Source: JBELHJ01 sp042091495 (GTDB lineage Bacteria; Bacteroidota; Bacteroidia; Flavobacteriales; Flavobacteriaceae). From it: a stretch of 9,279 nt of DNA. The stretch is from positions 1-9,279 of the forward strand of contig JBELHJ010000071.1 in NCBI GenBank assembly GCA_042091495.1, read 5' to 3'. Positions 1 through 6,636 of the stretch are shown one piece after another. Both the position numbers and the translations under genes were made by a program. The notes beneath the pieces are model-generated. The model saw nothing but the letters and a program-made list of their open reading frames with translations, ran no database searches and was not told the DNA's origin. Position 1 is the stretch's first letter. Each line of letters opens with the position of its first letter.

Positions 1-356
1 TGGCACAACGTTTGCATCTTAAAGTTGGATCAGGTGGATTAAGAGAAATGGGATCATGGGATGCTCTAAGACCAAAGAAACTGTTTGCACCAAGGCCAAT
101 TCCTAGTGTGTTATATTTTACAAGAACTTATTTTAGGAACAGAATGGTCATACTACTAATTTTAAAAACTATCCCATTTAGTCTAACAAAATATGCTAAC
201 AAAGGTCTGGCTAAGTATAAATTACTGAGTTTGATTAAATTTTTTCTTTTTTTCCCTTTGTGGTTTGTATCTATTGTTAAGTCATGGAAGCTATCTTCAA
301 AAATGATACATCAAGGTTCTAAAATATCAGTTTATAATCAAAATGAATTTAATTAA
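1..356 (+). CDS. Probable GT2 glycosyltransferase, C-terminal part (5' truncated by window)
   Basis: The frame is open from the first complete codon (nt 3) to the TAA at 354-356, giving 117 visible residues, so this is the end of a longer gene. The TTG at 12 lies in the frame but there is no reason to call it the start. The visible part begins with RLHLKVGSGGLRE followed by a basic and proline-rich stretch (RPKKLFAPRPIPSVLY). It then has two hydrophobic stretches, roughly visible residues 47-60 and 75-93, that could sit on or in the membrane. From memory, this resembles the tails of family 2 glycosyltransferases in flavobacterial sugar loci, but no catalytic motif (DD, DxD) is inside the window, so the family is inference. 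The stop codon directly abuts the GTG start of the next gene, which argues for one transcript and coupled translation. GC falls from about 40% in the first 120 bases to about 20% in the last 60 (hand counts). Confidence 0.6.
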   Translation, partial: AQRLHLKVGSGGLREMGSWDALRPKKLFAPRPIPSVLYFTRTYFRNRMVILLILKTIPFSLTKYANKGLAKYKLLSLIKFFLFFPLWFVSIVKSWKLSSKMIHQGSKISVYNQNEFN

Positions 357-1376
357 GTGTTTAAATTATATTATTCAAATAAACTATTAGACCAATCTAG
401 AAGAGGAGATATTTTTCCTTTGCTTAAGCCATTTATAAAACCTTCAAGTTTTTCTGACTTAGATCGAATAAATTTATACGGAGTTTCTGCTTCTGATTAC
501 ATGTTTGTAACTAGTGATAAATCTTATTTTGGAATTATACCTATGTCACTTAATTACTACGTTTTAAAAGGAGAAAGAAATAAAATAATTAAGTATTTAA
601 ATAATAATAAACACCTCAAATATTTAGCATTTATGAATGGTGATGTCGGTGTTAAATTTCCATACATTGATAATTTAATTATTTTAAGGGCTAATGGTTA
701 CAAAGGAAAATCCAATACTATTGGAATGCCTGTTTTTATCCAAGATGTAAAAAATAAAAATAGAATTGATCCCATCTCAAATATTAATTCTCATCTTATT
801 GGTTTTTGTGGGCAATCTGATTTAAATATAATAAAGTGTTTTTTTGATAAAACTCGGGTTATAATTCAAAATTTTAAATCTTTTATTCGAGATGATTACG
901 AGAAGGAGCATATTTTTTCATCAGCTTATTTCAGAGGACGGATTCTTAAAAAAATTAATGCAAATTTTTCAGGTAAAACACTATTTATAGAAAGGAAAAA
1001 GTATAGAGCAGGAGCTAGCAATAAAATTACTCGAGACATAACGACTAAAGAATATTATGAAAATATTAGCAATTCAAGTTATGTAGTATGTATGAGAGGA
1101 GGAGGTAATTTCTCAGTAAGATTATATGAAGTTTTATCTAGTGGAAGAATACCATTATATATTCACACTGATGATAATCTTCCATTTTTAAATGATGATT
1201 TTTGGAAAACAAATTGTATATGGATACCAAATTCTAAATATTACAATTTTAAAGAAACCATAGAGCAATTTGAAGCTAAAAATGATTTGCATAAAATATC
1301 GTTACAAAACAGATTGTTTTGGAAGTCCAACCTCACCTTAGATGGTTATTTTAAAAGACTACTGAATGATCTGTAA
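357..1376 (+). CDS. Exostosin-like glycosyltransferase (GT47 family)
   Basis: A 339-residue protein, likely a cytoplasmic or membrane-associated glycosyltransferase adding one sugar to the repeat unit. The main evidence is the C-terminal block at residues 241-269, which reads YVVCMRGGGNFSVRLYEVLS and then SGRIPLYI. This is the nucleotide-sugar binding region of exostosin-domain proteins: a glycine-rich turn, an R-x-x-E pair at R255 and E258, and a G-x-I/V-P-l strand. Upstream, residues 148-153 (IGFCGQ) and 208-219 fit the start of the second Rossmann-like half. No signal peptide or membrane helix is obvious. The GTG at 357 is taken as start because it follows the previous stop without a gap and the next in-frame Met is about 48 residues in. 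The gene ends 11 bp inside the next one. GC is very low, about 26% in sampled lines. The donor and acceptor sugars cannot be inferred; bacterial GT47 enzymes are diverse and few are characterised. Confidence 0.8.
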   Translation: MFKLYYSNKLLDQSRRGDIFPLLKPFIKPSSFSDLDRINLYGVSASDYMFVTSDKSYFGIIPMSLNYYVLKGERNKIIKYLNNNKHLKYLAFMNGDVGVKFPYIDNLIILRANGYKGKSNTIGMPVFIQDVKNKNRIDPISNINSHLIGFCGQSDLNIIKCFFDKTRVIIQNFKSFIRDDYEKEHIFSSAYFRGRILKKINANFSGKTLFIERKKYRAGASNKITRDITTKEYYENISNSSYVVCMRGGGNFSVRLYEVLSSGRIPLYIHTDDNLPFLNDDFWKTNCIWIPNSKYYNFKETIEQFEAKNDLHKISLQNRLFWKSNLTLDGYFKRLLNDL

Positions 1377-2457
1377 AATTTTAATAGTAGCATCTGAATT
1401 TCCACCTTTGCCAGGAGGTATAGGTAATCATGCATATAATTTAGCTTCTAATTTGGTGAGTTTAGGTTATGAAGTTACAGTTATTGCTGATCATCGTGAC
1501 TCTATAGCTGATGAAGTAAAATTTGATAAATCATTAGACTTCAGAGTTGTTCGCGTAAAAAGATATAATAACTTTCATTTAAAAACTTACGTTTCTAGAA
1601 TTATTGAAACCCTTCGTTGTCAAAAGACTTCAGATGTTATATTTTATTCTGGTAAATTCTCACTTTGGCTAGGTGGATTAATTAATATTCTAAGTAAAAC
1701 TAAAAGTATAGCAGTTGTTCATGGGTCAGAATCTTTGTTATCCAATACCATACTTAGAACATATACTAACTGGTGTCTTCAGCGAATGAATAAAATTATA
1801 GCTGTTTCAAATTACACAAAATCCCTTCTAGAAATTAATAATGAAGTAATTGTAATTAATAATGGTTTTAATTCTACTACTCATGATTATCCTAGGAAGT
1901 TCAACGAAAATAGAATGTTGAATTTTACTACTGTTGGAAACGTAACTGAAAGAAAAGGGCAAATTAATTTTATAAAAGCAATTCCTAATCTTCTCAAAGA
2001 ATTTCCAAATCTTCATTACCACATAATAGGAATACCAACAGATAAACTTAAATTGGAAAAATTAGCTATGGAGATAGGTGTTCGCAAGAACATTAGCTTC
2101 TATGGTGTTATAAATGATGAGGAAAAACTTAAGTTATTAAAATCTACAGATATATTTATCATGTTAAGTCAAAAGACTCAGACTGGAGATGTAGAAGGTT
2201 TCGGCATTGCAATTATTGAAGCGAATGCATTGGGGATTCCTGCTATAGGTTCCAAAGACTCTGGAATTGAAGATGCGATAAGTAATTATAATTCAGGAAT
2301 CACCGTGAATCATTTAGATGAAAATGAAATTTTTAGAGCTATTAAAAATATTTTAAATGAATATCCATCCTATTCTGAGAATTCATTCAAATGGTCTAAA
2401 GAATTTGAGTGGAAGAAAGTAATTAATAAATACCAGTTTGTTTTATGCGAACTTTAG
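1366..2457 (+). CDS. Glycosyltransferase family 4
   Basis: A 363-residue GT-B fold retaining glycosyltransferase that probably transfers a sugar from a nucleotide donor to the lipid-linked repeat unit on the cytoplasmic face of the membrane. The N-terminal domain opens with a beta strand (KILIVASEFPP) and the glycine-rich acceptor-side loop PGGIGNHAYNLASNL at 16-30. HGSE at 119-122 and the AVSNYTK segment at 146-152 mark the end of this domain. The C-terminal donor domain begins near TTVGNVTERKG at 188-198. It carries the family's E-x7-E signature, E277 and E285, in EGFGIAIIEANALGIPAIG, which binds the nucleotide sugar. The length is normal for the family. The ATG at 1366 overlaps the preceding gene by 11 bp, and the 3' end overlaps the next start by 13 bp, so translation is probably coupled. 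The PGGIG loop and EGFGI motif resemble mannosyltransferases of the PimB type, but sugar specificity is not predictable. Confidence 0.92.
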   Translation: MICKILIVASEFPPLPGGIGNHAYNLASNLVSLGYEVTVIADHRDSIADEVKFDKSLDFRVVRVKRYNNFHLKTYVSRIIETLRCQKTSDVIFYSGKFSLWLGGLINILSKTKSIAVVHGSESLLSNTILRTYTNWCLQRMNKIIAVSNYTKSLLEINNEVIVINNGFNSTTHDYPRKFNENRMLNFTTVGNVTERKGQINFIKAIPNLLKEFPNLHYHIIGIPTDKLKLEKLAMEIGVRKNISFYGVINDEEKLKLLKSTDIFIMLSQKTQTGDVEGFGIAIIEANALGIPAIGSKDSGIEDAISNYNSGITVNHLDENEIFRAIKNILNEYPSYSENSFKWSKEFEWKKVINKYQFVLCEL

Positions 2458-3560
2458 GCATAATATCACATACAGAACATTATTTAGATAATGGAAAGAT
2501 AGTAGGCTGGGGACCGACAATCCAGGAAATAAATTATTTATCTGGTTATTTTGACAAGATTATTCATCTAGCGGTATTATTAGAGGATGAATTGCCTCCC
2601 AAATCTACTTTGTCTTACGCATCAGATAAGATTGAGTTCAGATCTCTTCCTATAACAGGTGGTAAAAGAATTTTGCAAAAAATTAATATTTTATTTAAAG
2701 CTCCTTACACATTAAATAAAGTATCACAAGTTATTTCTGATGTAGATTTTTGGCAATTTAGAGCTCCAACAGGTATTGGTGTATATCTAATACCGTATCT
2801 AAGTCTTTTTACAAAAAAAAAGGGATGGTATAAATATGCTGGTAATTGGGTTCAATCAAATCCACCTTTTGGCTATAGATTGCAGAGATTTTTTTTAAAA
2901 CTTCAGAAAAGAAAAGTTACAGTAAACGGAAAATGGGAAAATGATAATCTAAATAAGATTTTGGCTTTCGAAAATCCTTGTTTGAGTAAAGATGATATTG
3001 AAGAAGGTAGATTGAGTTTGAAAAAAGGATTCAAACAGAATAATAAAATAGTTTTTTGTTTCATTGGACGATTAGAAACAAATAAAGGAGTAGAAAGAAT
3101 TATTAAGGCATTCGGTGAAATAAAAACTCAATTTAAATATCAAGTTCATTTTGTAGGAGATGGGCCATGTGAGTTGTCAATTGAAAGTTCTAAAAATTCA
3201 AATTTTATAATTCATGGTTTTCAAAATAAAGATTATGTAAAGCATATTTTAAAACAATCTGACTTTTTATTGCTGCCTTCAGACTCAGAGGGGTTTCCAA
3301 AAGTAGTTGCTGAATCAATGTGTTACGGTTGTGTTCCTATAGTAACTGACGTATCATCTATAAGTCAGTATGTTAATACTAAAAATGGGTTTTTATTAAA
3401 TCATCATAATATTACAAATCATTTAACGGATTGCATAAGAAAGATTTTAGTATCAAATCCTGAAAAATTTGATAATTTCAAAATTCTAGGTCATGAAGTT
3501 TCTAAAAAATTCACATTTGAGAGATATACCTACAGATTATTAAATGAAATTTTAAATTAA
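2445..3560 (+). CDS. Glycosyltransferase family 4
   Basis: A 371-residue GT-B glycosyltransferase. The donor-binding half is clear: FCFIGRLETNKGVERIIKAF at 204-223 is the GRL...KG motif that contacts the nucleotide phosphates, FVGDGP at 236-241 is the next strand and turn, and the E-x7-E pair is E282 and E290 in SEGFPKVVAES. The N-terminal half is more divergent. It lacks the usual PGGi/vG loop and instead has GWGPTIQEINYLSGYFDKII at 21-40, DFWQFRAPTGIG at 101-112 and KYAGNW at 130-135. The N-terminal domain sets acceptor choice, so it likely uses a different acceptor from the previous GT4. The ATG at 2445 lies 13 bp inside the upstream gene, with no Shine-Dalgarno sequence visible. GC stays low (23-37% in sampled lines). 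A 36 bp gap follows, the first real break in this part of the operon. Family confident, sugar unknown. Confidence 0.92.
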   Translation: MRTLGIISHTEHYLDNGKIVGWGPTIQEINYLSGYFDKIIHLAVLLEDELPPKSTLSYASDKIEFRSLPITGGKRILQKINILFKAPYTLNKVSQVISDVDFWQFRAPTGIGVYLIPYLSLFTKKKGWYKYAGNWVQSNPPFGYRLQRFFLKLQKRKVTVNGKWENDNLNKILAFENPCLSKDDIEEGRLSLKKGFKQNNKIVFCFIGRLETNKGVERIIKAFGEIKTQFKYQVHFVGDGPCELSIESSKNSNFIIHGFQNKDYVKHILKQSDFLLLPSDSEGFPKVVAESMCYGCVPIVTDVSSISQYVNTKNGFLLNHHNITNHLTDCIRKILVSNPEKFDNFKILGHEVSKKFTFERYTYRLLNEILN

Positions 3561-3596
3561 TTGTTGTAATGAATAAACTTAAATTTTCTTTTTAAG

Positions 3597-4619
3597 ATGC
3601 TGAAATTAATTTATATCGGTAATAATTTGGTAAAAACTAATCCTACAACATTGAATCTCCTAGTAAAAAAGTTTATTTCAGAGGGATTCAATGTTAAAGT
3701 TTATTCTTCATTTGGTTTAAAATTTTTACGTTGGTTCCATATGTGTTGGGGGGTGTTAATAGCTCCCAAAAAGGCATTGGTGATAATCGATACCTACAGC
3801 ACGCTTAATTTTTATTATGCTTGTAGTATAGCCGTGCTATGTAAATTACTTAGCTTGCCTTATATACCTATTTTACATGGGGGGGATTTACCAAATAGAC
3901 TGAAACAAAGCCCTAAACTGTCTCATATTCTATTTGGTGGTGCTTTTGTTAATGTGGCACCCTCAAATTATTTGTTCGAGGCATTTCATTCCAAATTTAA
4001 TACAGTAGTGATTCCCAATTTATTGGATCTGAAGCAATATAAATTACATTCAGCTTCATTTGATTTGCCCTGCTTGTTATTTGTGCGCGCTTTTCAAGAC
4101 ATATACAACCCGATGATGGCTGTAAAAGTTTTGCATCAACTTTTACATAAATACCCTAAGGCTAAATTAGGTATGATAGGTCCCTTTAAAGACGATTCGA
4201 TTCATGAGGTAAAGCGGTATATTAAAAGTAACCAATTGGAATCCGCTGTAGAAATTACAGGAAAACTTTCTAAAGCCGATTGGATTGAAAAATCTAAGGG
4301 TTATAATCTATTTATTAATACCAGTAAAGTAGATAATACTCCGGTAAGCGTTCTGGAGGCCATGGCTTTGGGTCTTTTAGTGGTATCAACAAATGTGGGT
4401 GGAGTACCACATATTGTAGAACATAAAAAAGAAGGCTTCTTGGTGGAATCTGACGATGAAGTTGCTATGGTAAAAGCAATTACTCACTTGATTGAAAATA
4501 CAGATTTAGCACATTTAATTAGAGGAAATGCCAGGCAAAAGGTAGAACAGTTTGATTGGGAAGTTATAAAATACAAATGGTTTAAGGTTTTTGAAGATGT
4601 GGAGCAAATTAATCTATAA
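3597..4619 (+). CDS. Glycosyltransferase family 4 (D-x7-E variant)
   Basis: A 340-residue GT-B glycosyltransferase. N-terminal landmarks are MLKLIYIGNNLVKTNPTT, where the first strand and loop bind the acceptor, and LHGGDLP at 93-99. VAPSNYLFEAF at 120-130 leads toward the linker, with IPNLLDLKQY at 139-148. In the C-terminal domain the usual GR...KG donor motif is replaced by FVRAFQDIYNP at 162-172. The signature acidic pair is D246 and E254 in DNTPVSVLEAMALGL, so the first glutamate of E-x7-E is an aspartate. It continues with STNVGGVPHIV at 264-274. From memory, this R-x-F...YNP plus DNTPVSV pattern is a recurring subfamily in Bacteroidota sugar loci, so the Asp need not mean loss of activity. 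GC is higher than in the three genes before (32-42% in sampled lines), and the gene overlaps the next by 23 bp. Substrate unknown. Confidence 0.92.
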   Translation: MLKLIYIGNNLVKTNPTTLNLLVKKFISEGFNVKVYSSFGLKFLRWFHMCWGVLIAPKKALVIIDTYSTLNFYYACSIAVLCKLLSLPYIPILHGGDLPNRLKQSPKLSHILFGGAFVNVAPSNYLFEAFHSKFNTVVIPNLLDLKQYKLHSASFDLPCLLFVRAFQDIYNPMMAVKVLHQLLHKYPKAKLGMIGPFKDDSIHEVKRYIKSNQLESAVEITGKLSKADWIEKSKGYNLFINTSKVDNTPVSVLEAMALGLLVVSTNVGGVPHIVEHKKEGFLVESDDEVAMVKAITHLIENTDLAHLIRGNARQKVEQFDWEVIKYKWFKVFEDVEQINL

Positions 4620-5880
4620 AATAGGAGAACGGTATAGGAATCCGTCAATTAAACCTTGGTTCAAATTTTTAAAACAATCTGAATCTTGGACCTTAAAAGA
4701 ATTAGAAGATTACCAATTAAATCGACTTAAGTTGGTTTTAGAAAAGGCCAATTCAGAATCAGTATTTTATAGAGCACTATTTGATAAAAATAATATTGAT
4801 CCGTCTCAAATTAAGTCTTTGAATGACTTTAAAAAAATACCAATTATTGATAAAACGACCCTAATCAATAATACAACTCATATTTACACAAATTTAATTG
4901 ATGTAAATGGCTATAAAGCCAAAACCTCGGGAACGGGTGGGCAGTCTTTACAATTTTTTAGGGATCAATCGGCCGATTCATTCAATAGAGCGGCTACACA
5001 TCGCGGTTACTCCTGGTACCATATTAAACCCTGGGATCGCAATGCCTATTTTTGGGGGTTTAATTTTAGTAGAACTCAACAAATTAAGACCCGACTTTTA
5101 GATGTCTTACAGAACCGCTTTAGAATATTCACTTTAAAATCGGATGATTTAAAAAGTTTTGTAAGAAAATTAGAGCATACAAAATACTTACACGGTTACA
5201 GTTCCTTGATTTATGAAGTAGCTAAATATATAAATAACCACAAAGAGAACATACGTTTTAATTTAAAATTAATAAAAGGCACTTCTGAAACTATTTTACC
5301 ACATTATAAGTCTGAAGTTCAAAAAGCATTTGGTATTCCTATAGTGTCTGAATATGGCGCCACTGAAAGTGGTGTTATCGCCTTTGAATGTCCGCATGGA
5401 AAACTACATATTAACATGGAGGGCGTTATTGTAGAGGAAGTTAAAGGAGAAATTGTGGTGACCAATCTGCAAATGACATCTTTCCCTATAATTAGGTATA
5501 AGTTGGGAGATTATATAAAGCTGAGTTCTAGTAATGACCAATGTGCTTGTGGTATGGCGCACCAAGTTATTGATGAAGTTCAGGGACGCATCGGTGATTT
5601 GGTATATGGTAAAATACATACCTATCCCAGTTTGACGTTTTACTATATTTTTAAAAACATACTAGAACAATACAATCTAGGCATGAATTATCAAGTACTT
5701 CAAGAAAAAAAAGGAGAATTAGTATTTAGAGTTGATAAGCATTTAAATGACAATGAATTATTACTTTTGCGTTTTGAAATTGAAAAATATTTTAAAGACG
5801 ATGTTGATTTTGAAATTATGAATTATTCTAATTTTGGTGTCAAATCCACTAAACATAAGAGTTTTATATCCCAAATATAG
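4597..5880 (+). CDS. PaaK/CapK-type adenylate-forming enzyme (phenylacetate-CoA ligase family)
   Basis: A 427-residue ANL-superfamily enzyme that should activate a carboxylic acid with ATP to an acyl-adenylate, and possibly onward to a CoA thioester. Motifs in order: the phosphate-binding loop KTSGTGGQS at 109-117; YGATESG at 253-259, which contacts adenine and acyl-AMP; RYKLGD at 300-305, whose aspartate normally binds ribose; QGRIGD at 329-334; and a lysine-rich C-terminus (GVKSTKHKSF, 414-423) where the catalytic lysine of the mobile domain would lie. C265, C316 and C318 (ECPHGKLH and CACG) could form a metal site. The ATG at 4597 is preferred; a TTG two codons upstream (4591) is possible but has no support. 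The gene overlaps the upstream GT4 by 23 bp and the downstream GTG by 1 bp. Family members labelled CapK occur in capsule loci with unknown substrates. A role in acyl or amino-acid decoration of the polysaccharide is inference from context. Confidence 0.88.
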   Translation: MWSKLIYKIGERYRNPSIKPWFKFLKQSESWTLKELEDYQLNRLKLVLEKANSESVFYRALFDKNNIDPSQIKSLNDFKKIPIIDKTTLINNTTHIYTNLIDVNGYKAKTSGTGGQSLQFFRDQSADSFNRAATHRGYSWYHIKPWDRNAYFWGFNFSRTQQIKTRLLDVLQNRFRIFTLKSDDLKSFVRKLEHTKYLHGYSSLIYEVAKYINNHKENIRFNLKLIKGTSETILPHYKSEVQKAFGIPIVSEYGATESGVIAFECPHGKLHINMEGVIVEEVKGEIVVTNLQMTSFPIIRYKLGDYIKLSSSNDQCACGMAHQVIDEVQGRIGDLVYGKIHTYPSLTFYYIFKNILEQYNLGMNYQVLQEKKGELVFRVDKHLNDNELLLLRFEIEKYFKDDVDFEIMNYSNFGVKSTKHKSFISQI

Positions 5881-6635
5881 TGAATGCCCTAATATCCATA
5901 GTAACGCCTTGTTTCAACGCGTCTAAATACATTGAAGCCTGTGTAGAGTCAGTAAAACAGCAGACCTATACCAATTGGGAGATGATTATTATTGATGATT
6001 GCTCAAATGACAATTCAGTTGAGGTAATTGAATCTTTGATTAAATATAATTCTGATTTCAATATTAAATTACTAAAAAACAAAGCTAATTCTGGTCCTGC
6101 TAAATCTAGAAATGAAGGTATCAAAATTAGTAAAGGATCTTATTTAACCTTTATTGATGCTGATGATCTTTGGGATGAGAGTTTTTTGGAAACTATGACA
6201 CAAACTATTCAACAATCTTTTGGATTTGTATTTGCCTCATATAGAAGATGTGATGAATTTTCTTTACAACCCATTTACTCTGATTTTATAGTTCCTGAAA
6301 AGGTGAATTACCTTGATATTTTGAAGACTAATTCAATAAGTTGTTTAACCGCTTTCATAGATATTGAAAAATTAGGTAAAGAGCTTATGCCTAATGTAAG
6401 ATATAGGCAAGACATGGGCTTGTGGCTAAAATACTTAAAACAAATCCCTTATGCTGTTGGAGTAAAACAAGTTTTAGCAACCTACAGAATATGCTCTAAT
6501 TCACATTCTAGAAAGAAATCAAAATTACTTGTACCACAGTGGTATTTTTATAGAAAAGTTGAAAATTTATCTGTAGTATTTTCTATTTATTTAGTGATAA
6601 TTTGGGCTTATAGAGGATTTTTAAAGTACTATTAG
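5880..6635 (+). CDS. Glycosyltransferase family 2 (TuaG-like)
   Basis: A 251-residue GT-A inverting glycosyltransferase. The N-terminus is canonical: ISIVTPCFNASKYIEACVES, then IIIDDCSNDNS with the nucleotide-binding aspartates D39 and D40. ANSGPAKSRNEGIK spans 69-82, and the metal-binding DxD-type motif is FIDADDLW at 91-98. RQDMGLWLKYL at 176-186 supplies the likely catalytic base, D178. SCLTAFIDIEKLG at 154-166 recalls TuaG-type enzymes of teichuronic acid synthesis, a family-level resemblance only. The C-terminus has a hydrophobic stretch at 231-243 that may anchor it to the membrane. The GTG start at 5880 shares its G with the TAG stop of the preceding gene (TAGTG). The ATG at 5884 is in another frame, and starting later would remove the first beta strand, so GTG is well supported. 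GC is near 38% in the first 120 bases and about 18-32% in lines sampled after that. Confidence 0.93.
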   Translation: MNALISIVTPCFNASKYIEACVESVKQQTYTNWEMIIIDDCSNDNSVEVIESLIKYNSDFNIKLLKNKANSGPAKSRNEGIKISKGSYLTFIDADDLWDESFLETMTQTIQQSFGFVFASYRRCDEFSLQPIYSDFIVPEKVNYLDILKTNSISCLTAFIDIEKLGKELMPNVRYRQDMGLWLKYLKQIPYAVGVKQVLATYRICSNSHSRKKSKLLVPQWYFYRKVENLSVVFSIYLVIIWAYRGFLKYY

Positions 6636-6636
6636 T

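Noticed and set aside
1828..2022. Antisense open frame within the first GT4 gene
   Set aside because: It lies opposite a gene with clear family motifs, and its translation shows no recognisable domain.
3569..3595. Eight-residue mini reading frame (MNKLKFSF) in the gap before gene 5
   Set aside because: Too short and too AT-rich to be meaningful, with no ribosome binding signal. It could be a leader peptide or gene remnant, but nothing supports that.
3561..3596. Possible promoter before gene 5 (TAAATTTT near 3580 with TTG at 3561-3566)
   Set aside because: The -7 match has a mismatch at the key final G, the TTG spacing is too short, and the leader would be only a few bases.
1366..4619. Three GT4 genes as a recent tandem duplication
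   Set aside because: They share only family signature motifs. The N-terminal domains, spacing and donor motifs differ strongly, so they are distinct subfamilies and not recent copies.
3247..4682. A 16-base repeat, TTTTAAAACAATCTGA, at 3247-3262 and 4667-4682
   Set aside because: Both copies encode the common peptide LKQS(D/E) within unrelated genes in AT-rich DNA. There are no flanking similarities or further copies, so chance is the simplest explanation.
4907..5101. Second-frame open stretch inside the adenylate-forming enzyme gene
   Set aside because: The overlapping frame carries the conserved SGTGG motif; this one shows no domain and no start signal.
5404..5619. Antisense open frame inside the adenylate-forming enzyme gene
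   Set aside because: Opposite strand of conserved motifs (RYKLGD, QGRIGD), with no family features of its own.
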